DNA of 64,000 bases, taken from NCBI GenBank assembly GCA_003342815.1, contig PTEX01000206.1, forward strand, positions 620,001 through 684,000. Direction: 5' to 3'. Position numbers and translations under genes: made by a program. The notes under the pieces are model-generated. The model was not told the origin of the DNA and did no database searches. It saw only the letters and a list, made by a program, of their open reading frames with translations. Positions 13,990-26,500 of this stretch are shown here, piece after piece. Position 1 is the first letter of the stretch, and each line of letters opens with the position of its first letter. The stretch is from Eudromia elegans. Taxonomy: Eukaryota; Chordata; Aves; Tinamiformes; Tinamidae.

Positions 13990-14427
13990 GGCCATGTTCC
14001 ACCACATGCCATCATTTTAGTGCAGACTTATTTTTCAATGTGTATTCATGTATAATCATCACATGCCATCATGCTTTTTAATATGCTTTTATTTGTTTCA
14101 ATCAAATTCAGAGCATTCCCATAAGCAGTGGTTAAATCTTATACTCCCTTTCTGGCTTCTCTTCCAGCAATAATAGATTCATTTTCTGGCTCTGACAGGA
14201 GGGAGTCGGATTTGCTGTCTGGCTGATTAAGTGGTGTTGTGTAAGCATCAGCTCTACTGGAGCTATACTAGGAGCGAGAAACAGGAAGAAACTAGTCAGT
14301 AAAACACAGCTGTAGGCTGGCTGGGAACCAGTGACTGTTTGTCACTCCTTCCAAAAAGAAGAGTAAGACTCGGTGGCAAATATTCAATAACATCAAGTAT
14401 TCAACAGAGACATTACATCTTTCCTCC
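13990..14427 (+). promoter_or_regulatory. ATP6V0D2: Probable ATP6V0D2 proximal promoter and 5' UTR
   Basis: This is the segment just upstream of the start codon. It is not a CpG island and shows no clear TATA box, which suits a tissue-restricted gene. Two CACATG E-boxes occur in a 13-base direct repeat, at 14003-14015 and 14060-14072. The second, with a preceding T, fits the MITF/TFE recognition pattern. An ACAGGAAGAA motif near 14280 resembles an ETS/PU.1 core. In mammals ATP6V0D2 is induced in osteoclasts by NFATc1 and MITF (established knowledge); use of these sites here is inference. The transcription start is not visible. Confidence 0.45.
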
Positions 14428-14557
14428 ATGCCGGGATACTCAGAGTTTTACTTCAACGTGGACCATGGCTACTTGGAGGGTCTGGTCCGAGGTTTCAAAG
14501 CTGGGATCTTGACAAGCGCAGACTATGTCAATTTAGCACAATGCGAGACACTAGAAG
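14428..14557 (+). CDS. ATP6V0D2: ATP6V0D2 coding exon 1
   Basis: It encodes residues 1-43 plus the first base of codon 44. It begins [18 protein letters not shown] and ends QCETLE. The donor is GTAAGT at 14558. Upstream 5' UTR is not delimited; the genomic sequence just 5' of the ATG is continuous with the promoter region, and a further non-coding exon cannot be excluded. Intron 1 that follows is about 5.8 kb. Confidence 0.95.
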
Positions 14558-17500
14558 GTAAGTCCCTTGGATTATCTTACTTCAGACGAAATGCTGTTGC
14601 TTAGACTTTTGAAGACTGGAAGGCAAAAGATTAAAATATTGTCCGCTTTATCTCAAAATCATGGGCAACGCTGATTTCCTTTTAAAAATTGTTCTCAAAA
14701 TTAAGTTATTAGGTTTCCATAGAAATGACTCTAGGATGATACAGACTATGACTTCCAATGCAGCCTCTATCATGGAGTTTTCTATATTACTGATAAACTT
14801 TGGAAACCTCATCCACAGAATTCCTCTGAGACTCATAACCTTCTCATATATTTTAATCATGCTGTGGACTTGTGCAAATGTACAAGTTCTGTATATCAGT
14901 TCAGCTATATAAAATATTTCACAACGTCTTTTTGGAAGATTACCTTTCAACACCAAATATATATCTAAAACACATAATTTTAGTATTTTATTACTTCATA
15001 GGTTTTAGAGCAGCAGAGGATATTCTGGTTAGCAGGAAGAAAAAAACAGATTTCACAAAGACAAAATGAACTATTGTTCATCTTAAAAAAGCTTTTTGAA
15101 GGTGACCTTGTCACAGTCACAAAGGGAGCACACAGTTGTTTCCAAAACAGCTTTCTTTGGCCAAGACCGGTCACAGCCTGGTGAAGACAGACATTGCAGA
15201 GAATCATATGACACACCTTTATACACTTGGCAGGAAGAAAGGTGACAGGAAAAAAAAGAAAGCCTTTCTAAAGAATTTTTTTTTCCTAAATAAAATCTAC
15301 AGTTGTACACAGAAATAATTTCTCAAATATGCAGTATATGTACATTCATTCGAAAATGTAGTAAGGAGAAATACTGGACTTGCCTCTGTTTCGAACATCA
15401 ATTGCTTTGTATATGCAGTGATAGAATTGGTAAGATGAGGAGTGCAAGGCCTGAAGACATCCACATAGTTTAGAGGTTTCCTAAACTGTTAAAAAGTGTG
15501 GGAAGACTGTGGGCCATTAATCCTGCTGACTAAAATAACTACATTTAATAGGTGTACATAGATCTCTATCTGTAAGGTGGCTAAAGCTCCTTCCACAGTT
15601 AAAGTAGAGGTAGACACCACAGTTAATGGGATCTAGCTGATTAGCTGATCTATTTAGCTGATTAGATGTGCATTCCTACCTGAGCTGATGAGCTGGTGAG
15701 CTCCATCAGCTCTCCATTTGGGATAACAGCAGTTTAGACATGTAGACATTTTCCCTGACAACTCACTCTGAAACCTGTTCCTTAAGTCAGCTTGACGAAG
15801 CTGACAGCAGCCTGTTTGTACTAGCGGTTATGGACCGTGGAACTTATGGACAGTATGGCTTTACATCTAATTCTTTAAATCAAAAAAACTATTTAATGAA
15901 TTTACACGCTCCTCTTGAGCTACTGATAGAGCTTAAAATATCTGTGAGAGATAAGAAGGACAGCATGATGAAATTAGTAAACTCTTGCCCTCACTCAATT
16001 TGTCTGTGTAGAAGAACTCAAGAGACAATGTCACCAATGAATGACTCCAAATATTTAAAAAAAAAAAAAAAAGAAAAAGAAAAGACTCCTGGTTAATAAT
16101 TTCTCAATAAGAGGAAAAAAATAGATATTTTAAAAAAGAACAAATGATTTTTCTTCATCATTTCCAAAAGAAAACAAAAAAGTCATTTTACTCATTTTAC
16201 AAGAAAGACTTTCACAACCAGGAAGTGGTATTAAAAGTTTGTTGAGACATGCAAACTTTCAAGGTTATTAAGGGGATGCATAGTGTTTTGTGAACAGATC
16301 ACAATAGAGAGATAAGGCCATATTTTAAATAAGATTTGCAGCATAAAGAATGACATTTTTTGATTTTGTAGCCTTTCTCACTCTAATCTTCATCCTGGTT
16401 TACTGTGCAAATCCTTCTCAGCAGCAGAAACTGATGCTTTTATCAACCCATCTTAGCATATCTGTATTACTCACTATCATTTCCTTTTTTTTCCTGTTCA
16501 GCTACGGAATATCTCTGCCTTCATCGGATATTTTTCTACTTCTTTTAGCCAACTAGCAGGTTCCACAACTTAACTACCAAATGCATTATTTATAACTAAA
16601 ATATTAGAAGTGTACATCAAGCTCAATATGCACATCTCTTTTTATATATATATGACGTAACATTGAACTTGCATCACTAGTATACAGTGTACCAAAAAGA
16701 CAGGTCCTCGCCTCTAGAGTAAGAAAGAGCTATGTGCGTATGTTGTACCTTGTTTCCTATTAAAGCATTCAGAAAGTATGTTTGTGTTGCAGTGCCATCA
16801 TGCTTTTCCTGTAGGATTTTCAGTCCTTGTATTCACATTCAAAGGTAATAAATTTACTCCACTGTGTAGTCTGTGGTATAGCACCAGACCACAGAAACTG
16901 GTCTAAGTTAAAAATATTATAAATATGGAAAAACAAGCAAGCAGAACCAAAATCACAACCACTCTGAGTAGCCCATAAATAGAATTTAAAAGATCTTTTA
17001 ATTTCAAAGTGGTTTTATATCTCTAGAGGGGAAACCATAATGTCAGTACAAAAGAACCACAAGAAAGCTGTAGGTTAGAACTTTATATTTGCATGTGAAT
17101 CACAGGGTAAGCATGACAGTGAGAGAGAAAGAAAAAAGGAGATTGCAACCAGAGTAAGATACCACTGTGTCCTCTCAATTCTGGGCCACACAGGAGAAGA
17201 GGTCTTAATTTAGACATCCTCCGGGGCTTGCTTAAATTACTGCTATTTCTGCGGAGCTCCCAGGCAGGCTGCAGCACTGAGATCAGTCCACATGCGTTGG
17301 CCCCAGCGCACAACGGAGAAGTCCCTGAGAAGCCTCTGAGAAGTCAGAGAGGATGCCAGGGTTTTGCACACCTCTGATGTGGAAGGAACATTTCATCTCT
17401 AGGGAGGACCAGGTTAACACTTTGTTCGACTTTTTGCAGTAACTTTTTTTTTCTCATCAATGTGATTTGTATCTCAACTACAGTCATCTTAAACTATCCT

Positions 17501-20500
17501 CTATCTTCTTGAGATTTAATTTCCTTTAGATATTCCACTGTTTTATTTGAGTAAAATGTGATATGACTGGATTTAAAAATGCGTGATTTGAAGTTATGAA
17601 TTTCCTACAATGACTGCATGATGCATATGATGCGTAATGCAGATGGATGACAGTAATATTGGCAGCTGACGTACAAGAACTTTCTTTCCTAGGGCTTCCA
17701 TGTACATGCCAAAAAGCACAGGCTCTTGTGTAGGTCTCCAGCATGACCAGTAAAAGCATTTGCTGAACAGAAATGTCTGAAGGCCCTGTGATGCTCAGCC
17801 CTGGGATGCTGTGATGCTCTTGCCGGGTCACCAAGTCATGTTACTAGTGCGTGTGTCTTACTGTGTTGAAGTTGCCAGAAATATGATCTTATTTAGGCCA
17901 ACTGCCATAAAAGACTATAATTTAATACTGCTGGAGCAGCCTCTAAGCTGCACTCTGCTCTGAACTCTGACCATGACATTTTTGATCAATCTCACATTCC
18001 TTTGGAGGCTGTTGATTGCTGTTTTCTCAATTGTTTAGGCCAAGCACATAAGAGAGGGTTGTATATTGTTTCTTACACTATCCATGTTCTCATTTTTTAA
18101 AGTCTTCAGGAAAAACAGCTCTTTAAAGCAAGACATAGAACAGGCAGAGTCATTGATCCAATATTCAATGGGCATAATATTTCCTCTATAGATTTTTAGA
18201 GCCAGGCAGGGCTATTTTATTTTTTTTATAGCTGACATATTTCATGCATTGCATTTTGATGTGGATTCTCAGTCAATCAGAGAGTGAGGTTGGTAGTAGT
18301 CTTGTCAGAGACAGACTGCTCTTGATCATTTGTTTTTGTTTTCCGTTGGTCTCATCAACAATGTTAAATTCACTTCTGAATGGCCAGTTTGGGTGGGTGA
18401 TGTTTGGGTTTTGGGATCTGCTTTAGATGCTAAAGCTCTGAAAACGACTGTGTCAGTAATGCATTTACAGAGGGTGGCACTAAGGAGGTGCCACTGGTGC
18501 TTCATCTGAGAAGAGACAGAGCAAAGCTGGAGCTCCAGCCCTATGCATGTGATGAAGCAGAATACTCTAATCCCACCATATGTCAAGTTTTCTTACTTTC
18601 CTTGCAATGAAAAGGGAAAGAAAAATTATCACTTTTCACAGGAAATGCAAATGTGATATAAAAATATTAGTGAGTTTTTAGAAACATATTTACACATGTA
18701 TTCTAGTTTCTAGGCATAATTTTGCATTTTTTATTTGATTCATCTTTCTTATCTTTCTCTCTTTCCTGAATTAAGTAGTTTTCCTTTTTCATACTTGGAT
18801 TTTTTTTCTTTCTTCTCCCTGAAAAGAACCTGTACTGAAATTATGACTATTTCCTAGGATCCGTCTCTAACCTTTGGAAGCACAACAACTTGTATTCTGT
18901 TTTGTCAACAGCTTTGTCATGAGCTCTGAGGACCCGTATTATTTTGAGAAGCCATTAGTTTACACTGATTGCATTCATTTAGTACAGAGAGATCTAAAGA
19001 AATCCCAGCAGTTCAAGAGTGTTAGGTAGGTAAGGCTGTCCCATCCAAATTCCTGTGTTGCTGTAATCACTGAAATGAGCTCAAGTGGCAGCCAATCTGC
19101 ATACAAAATTCTAGGATTTATCTAAATTTAGAGTCGTAAGATTTTGAGGTTTTAGTGCATTAGTCCCTCTGCATTAAGTCTCAGCATAGGCAACTTTATT
19201 GTATCCTATGAAAGCGTCCACATGGGGGATTTGTGAAGACCAGTGAACAGGCTAATAAATCCCAGCCTTGTTAACTGCACATTAACTTCTCTTGCAGATG
19301 TATCCTTATTTCATCTAGTGGGAGTGATATTATTCTATTCCCTTCAGATTTTATTTGAAAATATAATCATTACAAATGCCAAACCATTATAACGTTTTCC
19401 CAATCCATAATTTACAATAATTTTAATATGGCATTTGGCATATGGCATTTCTGCAATAGAGCAGTGGCTTTTTAAAAGGAAATGCTAGATTGCTTTGAAC
19501 ACTAAGAATTGATTGCAATCTTTACTTTTGCCTCATGGTGGAAAATGGCTGGCAGAGGAATTTATCAAAGGAATTCTTTGCTGATACAAATGCTTGTCCT
19601 GACCTTGTCTTATCAACTAATTTTTTTCTCTGGTTACCAGTGTTGGGAGCACAGACAGAATGTGTCACAATAACCCAAGTTTCTGGAACAGCTTCTTAGG
19701 ATCTGCTAATAGGAGCCATAAATTAGACAAAGCCTAAACAGAAATACTAGGAGAGTGAAATTCTGCCCTTCGATGCCCTCTGCTGCAGAGCTCCTTTGGA
19801 GCCCTGAGTCTGAGCCAGGCAGGATGCGTTCTCTCTTGTATTCAGGTAGCTTGGTGACATTATAGACCTACACAAGTTTTATACATCTCACATTAAAATT
19901 CAGCACTTTAACAAAATCACAGGATAATGCTTATTGATACATAACAGTCCATAGGATTGTGAAGCCAAACAACTGACATGGATTATAATGATGCAGTAAT
20001 GGTGCCCTGAATAAATCAGTGAAATCAAAACATTGAACGAACCTGTCTGGGAAAAAGCTGGGGACAAGCAATAATGAATACTGTGTCTGGTGTGACCGAC
20101 TGAAAATTTAAGTTGCCACTAAAACATCTGACAAAACAGTGAATTCTTTGTCCTTTCCTCTGGCATCCCCAAATCTTACTGGTAGGAAAGATGAATTTGC
20201 AGGAAGTATGCATTAAGTCTATGTTAAATCCAACAAAAACTTTTCGCTAGATCAGGCCTTTAATACAGTCTGAAATGAACATCTGAAATGTTGCTCTGTT
20301 TGGTTTGGAAATAATATAATAACAGTTTATTTTCGTGATCTTCCCTGATTCTAATTCTAGACCTGAAGTTACATCTGCAGACCACAGATTATGGCAACTT
20401 CTTGGCTAATGAGACTGGTCCCCTCACCATTGCCACCATTGATGACAAGCTGAAGGCTAAACTGCTTGCAGAATTTCACTACTTTAGAAACCACGCTTTT

Positions 20501-23500
20501 GAACCGCTCGCCACATTTCTGAACTTCATCACGTACGTAGTGTTACCACCCGACTTACACTACACACCCAAACCAGCAGCAACAAGGGGTTAAAACAGAG
20601 GGAAATGTGTCTTACCAGAATTTCCATTAAGTTTTACAAATCACGAAACTTCTTTCATACTATAATATTTACGTAACCTATTTACTAATATATGTTCTGA
20701 AATATATATGAAGAGCTGTTGTCTTTGCTGTGGCATAAGAAAAAGAAAAACAGCTAAAATTTTCAAATATATTGAGTCGGAGAACTGGTAAAAATGAAAT
20801 TTGTGAGATGGCTAAAACAGTATTAAGCATTTTTATGATCTGTGGAGCAAAGATTTCAATGTACAATACATAATCTTAACTCCTAGGTATGCAACACATT
20901 CTAGACTTTGTTTAAAGGAGGAAAAGCTGACACGTACCTACCATACCTTTCATTACATTTGGACATTATAAAGAGGAATAATTTTATGCTGTATATATCA
21001 AGATACCTAGATCCAAGTAGCTGTGTTTGTGTCAGATGTTTTATGTCAGACAAAGAGAAAAAAATACTCTCAGTACAGATATAAACAGATAAAGTTGTTA
21101 ATTAAATGACTGTGATAGCATATTAATGAGAACAGGGATATGCTTTATAGCAGTCTAACAGCACTGAAAGTTCAGTGGGATTTTGTACAGAACTGCTTAC
21201 TCCCCTTGCTGTATCTCTTTAGTACATTATGACTAAATTACTGGGCTTTCCAGGTTACTTTCAATGATTACTTTTTTCTTAACAGCAAAACAGACCATCA
21301 TTAATCTTGTTTTTTGGTTGAACGTGCCTGACTAGTTTTAGGCTGTTTTAACACCAAGTTCTTGAAGCCTGACCTTGGACAGCTATCACCTGTGGCCATA
21401 TATGTTTGTTTTCATTAGAGAAATGAAAGTGAAAATATGAAAATTGTGACTGTGTTGTGTTCATGCCCATTGCTCTGCATGTGCACACACGTGCACACAC
21501 GCTCTGCAACCTGCTGGCCCACAGCAACAGCAATGTTTGCTTAAGTTATTTAACATAACTACTGCTTCCCTACATATCCCCTTATAGCTACATGACTGTA
21601 GGTCGCCCTTTCAGGTTTTGTGTGTGAAATTGTATCAGCCTGTAGCCTCCCTAGCTGTGCTCTGAATCAACGGCCCAGCGGGAGATTTGCATCTATATTA
21701 TAAGTATCCCAAGGGAATGGGTTTCCCATTTCCATTCCTGAGTTACTGAAAAACTCTGATCAGGCTCTCTGATGGTAAAACTAATATGAAGTTGATGGAA
21801 AACTTGATGGATCTGTGAGGATCTGAAGTGAATGGATCCGTGTTGATCTGTTCACAGTACCCTCATGGGGGACTCATTGTAGAAATAAGATTCATTTACT
21901 TTCTTTTTTCTTTCAAACACAGATACAGCTACATGATTGACAATGTAATTCTTTTAATAACTGGCACCTTACATCAGAGGCCCATAGCTGAACTTGTTCC
22001 CAAGTGCCATCCACTGGGGAGTTTTGAGCAAATGGAAGCAGTCAGCATTGCCTCAAACCCCACTGAGCTCTTTAATGCAATTTTGGTTGACACACCATTA
22101 GGTAGGAACATTAAGTTACTTCTTATTTTGCTCTTGAAAATTCTCTTTATGTTTTCTTAAGAATATCTGAGACTAAATAACATGTTCTGCCCTGGATATG
22201 CTGTGTTTTGGTAACATAAAAACCTATGAGAGAGCAGCCCCACAGAGAGGGACCTGGGCGTCATGGTGGACGACAAGTTGACCATGAGGCAGCAGTGTGC
22301 CCTCATGGCCAGGAAGGCCAATGGGATCCTGGGGTACATTAAGCAGAGCGTCTCCAGCAGGTCGAGGGAGGTGATTCTGCCCCTCTACTCAGCCCTGGTG
22401 AGGCCGCACCTCGAGTACTGTGTGCAGTTCTGGGCTCCCCAGTGCAGGAGGGACGTGGAGCTGCTAGAGACAGTCCAGTGCAGGGCCACGAAGATGATTA
22501 GGGGTCTGGAACATCTGCCCTATGAGGAAAGGCTGAGAGAGCTGGGCTGCTTCAGCCTGGAGAAGAGAAGACTGAGAGGGGACCTCATCAGTGTGTATAA
22601 GTACCTCAAGAGAGGGAGTGAGGAGGATGGGCCCGGCCTTCTCTCTGTGGTGGCCACAAACTGAAGCACCAAAAGTTCCACAGGAACTTGAGAAAGAACT
22701 TCTTTCCTGTGAGGGTGACAGAGCACTGGAACAGGCTGCCCAGAGAGGTGGTGGAGTCTCCGTCTCTGGAGATCTTCCAAACCCGCTTGGACACCACCCT
22801 GTGCCACATGCTCTAGGAGACCCTGCGTGTGCAGGGGGGTTGGACTAGATGACCTCTACAGGTCCCTTCCAACCTTAAGCATTCTATGATTCTATGATTC
22901 TATGAATAATTGGCTGATAAACTGTGGATCAAGCACTTCCGAAGTGGTAGTCAGGACGTTTTCTGTAACATTTATTAACAGATTCTGTATCATCCCTAGA
23001 CACAGATGAAATACGCTGCTCTTAGGAAGTGCATGGATAATTTTTATGGCCAAAATAGGCATCCATATATTTATTTCAACACCTACATCTATAAAAAATG
23101 CAAGATGAAATCCTATCTGTACTTCACTAAGGATCAAGAAGTAAATAGTTACTAAAAAACATTCAATGTTTTGTTACATCCTAAAATTCATCTCTTGGGA
23201 TCTGGACATTATTCAAACATAGATAGGGACAATTCCCTATCCTGAAGGATGAAATCTGAAGCCAAAACAGAACAAGGGTTAGGATTATTCTATCATATCG
23301 GTTGAAATGGTTCTCAATGCGCAGCAACAGTCAAAACCAGCGAATAAAACCTAAAGAGATGTAGGGCTATGGAGATGTGACCAAGGTTTGCAAAGACATG
23401 AATGTGGTGGATAAAATGTCCAGTCTACTTTAGGAGACCAGATCCCAGCAGAAAGATAGCTTAAAAATACATTTTAAAAATGCTATTTTACACAGGTGGT

Positions 23501-26500
23501 AGTAAATTCCTGGAATTTGTTGCTCCAGATGTTGCTAAAGGCAGAGGGTAGTATCATTAAAAAAAAAAAAAAGATGACACAATTCCCGTGTAACAGGTCC
23601 ATAAGTAGATCCTAAAGAGACCTGCCAGGAACTGCCTTCTCACATGTGTAATGGAATAACAGGGGGAACTGGGAGAGTGCAAAGGGAGCAGACCACAAAA
23701 CATGGTCAGGCTTCCATGCTTTCTCCACACAGCATCTCCCTCTGCTGCTCTCTGAGAGCGTGTTCTCTGACGCAGCTTTGTTTGCCCCGGTAGGCCGTTT
23801 ATTTAGTTCCTATGACACTGCTTACAACGAAGAGCGAGGGATTGGCATAGCTTTGTTAGCTAAGAATACAGTGTTTTTAAGAGGTCCAGTTGCACGAATG
23901 AACTTCATCTCTGTCTCCCTGTTCAAAAGCCTGCTCTTTAGCAGGCTCCTTTCTACAGGAGCACAGATGGTCAAGGTCAAAGCTTGCGTGCCTTTTACTA
24001 GTTGCATCCTATCGCCTTTCCCCAATTTGCACCCATACTAAAATAGGAAGAGGAAAGGAAGGAGGATTCTCTGTAAAAATCATACAATACCTGTATGATA
24101 TAAGGCAAAAAGGATCTTTTATGTTCCTCACTAGAAAACCCCACTAATGCCTAAACCACATACTTCAGAGGAGATTAGGGCCTTCATTAGCATTTCCTAC
24201 CCAGTGCTCCCTGCAAACAAGGCTCTGGCTGCTGCCTTGATTGAGTCCCCTCGCCACAGATTCTCATCAGCAGAAGGGCATAGGAGGATAAGGGGAAAAT
24301 CAAGAGGATTTCTCTTTGTTGGTGTTACATCACGCTTTCTCGTGCAACAGAAACCTCAGGCCTTCGGTCACACACTGGTGCGTGGCTACAGATAAGAGAT
24401 GCATAACATCAGCATGTAGATTTATTCTGTAATACAATGAACTCTGCTTTCAGCTGCTTTCTTTCAAGACTGCCTGTCTGAAAATGACCTGGATGAAATG
24501 AACATTGAAATAATGCGCAACAAATTGTACAAGGCAAGTGCTTGCAATGTAACCATAATACTTGGGTTTTTCAAAGTGCCTCGGAAAAGGAGGTCAGCTT
24601 CATTATCTCTGCTTTATGAAGAGGGATACAGAAGCCTGGTGAGATGAAGCAAGTTGTCTAAGGTCTCCTGGCTGATGCCAAGACTGGGAATCAAATCCAG
24701 CTCTCTTGAGATCTAGTCCAGTGTTTGGATAGTTTCCAAAATGTAGATCTGCCTCCAAAATCTAATTTAATATCTCATTAATGAAAATGCTTTAGATGCC
24801 AGGCTGATATCCAAATCCATTTGCTTATGAATAACTCAGTTACCCACAAAATGGCATAGAACTGTTAGCCTCTAAGTGGTCCTAAGCGGGCTTTTGATTG
24901 AAATTTATTTTAATTTATAAAAGGTAGATGCGCTTTGAAAAGCTCTAATTACTTTGAGTCTACATGACATTTTTTTAATTAAAGGCTTTGTTTCACATAT
25001 ATTTTTATTCTTTCTCCTTTCCCTTATCCATAGTACTGCTACAGCACAGCTGAATCTGAACCTAACATGGGCCTTGCATTTTCAAAGTACCTTGCAAATA
25101 TTAGCACGTAGGCCAAGACTCTTAGCATGGTCTCCTTCAAGACAATGCGTATTTTATTCCCTTCATGGTTCCTCCCAGCACGTTTTCTCCAAGTTTGTTG
25201 CTGTATTTCTTTCACAAAGGAGGCCCTGGCCAGCAGGCAGAATATTTGCAGGAGTCTGATCAGCACTAGGCTGAAAGACAAAAATTTTTCCCTTGGTTCT
25301 ACAAGTGATGTTTATAAATTCCCAAGACAATATTTGCTTCTTAAATATTCTGCTACTTCCTGTTATTCGTAAGAACGGCAGTCAAGCCCAAGCCTTCTAA
25401 TTCTCCCACAAGTAGCAATAAACCTGCCACTTGTTTCCATTTTACAACATGCAACTGGGATTTTATTTCCTGTGTGGATGACTTCCCATTTACATTTACT
25501 ATATTTTATTTTTAACTTTTTCTCCCCACTCCTCTAAGTATCAGGGGGATCAATTTGCAAACGCTTTTAAATTATTCGCATTTCTTTCCTCTTCTGCTTC
25601 AATTTAGTGCCAGCTAACAATGTGATCGGTTATATTTGAGCTCTAGACACTCTAGACAACACTGTCCAGAGCCTAACACCAAATCCCATGCTGCAGATTC
25701 CCACTGCGATGTTTCTGTTCAAGATTTCCCTAATTGCGCAGTTAGCGAGAGCTTCTTTTAATAAGTTTATGTGACTGCAAGTGAATTTTCATACCGTAAC
25801 CGTTCCCTAAGGCAGTATTTTGTGGCTGGTGGTGGGGCCAGCTTGCATCTCCAGCAGTTCTGCAAGCTGGTCCCCACTGAACAGTTGTATTGAAGTGGAT
25901 GCGCAGGGCAGGGTCCTCACGAGAGCAGGGGGCTCTGCAGACCGGGAGCTCTGGGAGCTCTGCTTGCTGTTCTGGCCTAATCCGGGGTTTTGGAGGGTAG
26001 AGCAGCAGGGATTAGTCTGTGCAGCCTCGCAGCGCCAGCCCCACAGCTGTGGCGGGCACCCGAGTGCCCCCCTCCGCGCTGCATGTGGCTCCCCTCAGCC
26101 ATCTGCTTGGTCTGCAGCCTCTTCAGGGAGCAAAGAAAGCATAATATTTACCCTATAACACCCTTTAGATGTTACCCGTTTTGTAAGAACAAGATATTTA
26201 CATTTTAATATTCTAACCTTCAATCCAGCGAAGCACATTAGTAAACGCCTGTTTGAATTTAAATTCATAGAGTTATCCACATGAATGGAAGTATTTAAAA
26301 ATGGAGCTCATGACTAAAGGGATGAGCTAGACAGAGTCTTAAGGAGTATTTAAAATATTTCTTTTCTTCTTTCATGTAGTCTTATCTTGAGGCGTTCCAT
26401 AAGTTCTGTGAAAAACAGGGAGGTACCACAGCAGAGGTAATGAGACCCATTATCGAGGTGAGACAAGTTCACTCTTCATAAACAAGAGCCTTCCAAAATG

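Noticed and set aside
25020-25115. Second MIR-like copy in intron 4 (around TTTTCAAAGTACCTTGCAAA)
   Set aside because: Only one phrase resembles the MIR 3' end and the rest of the consensus is missing.
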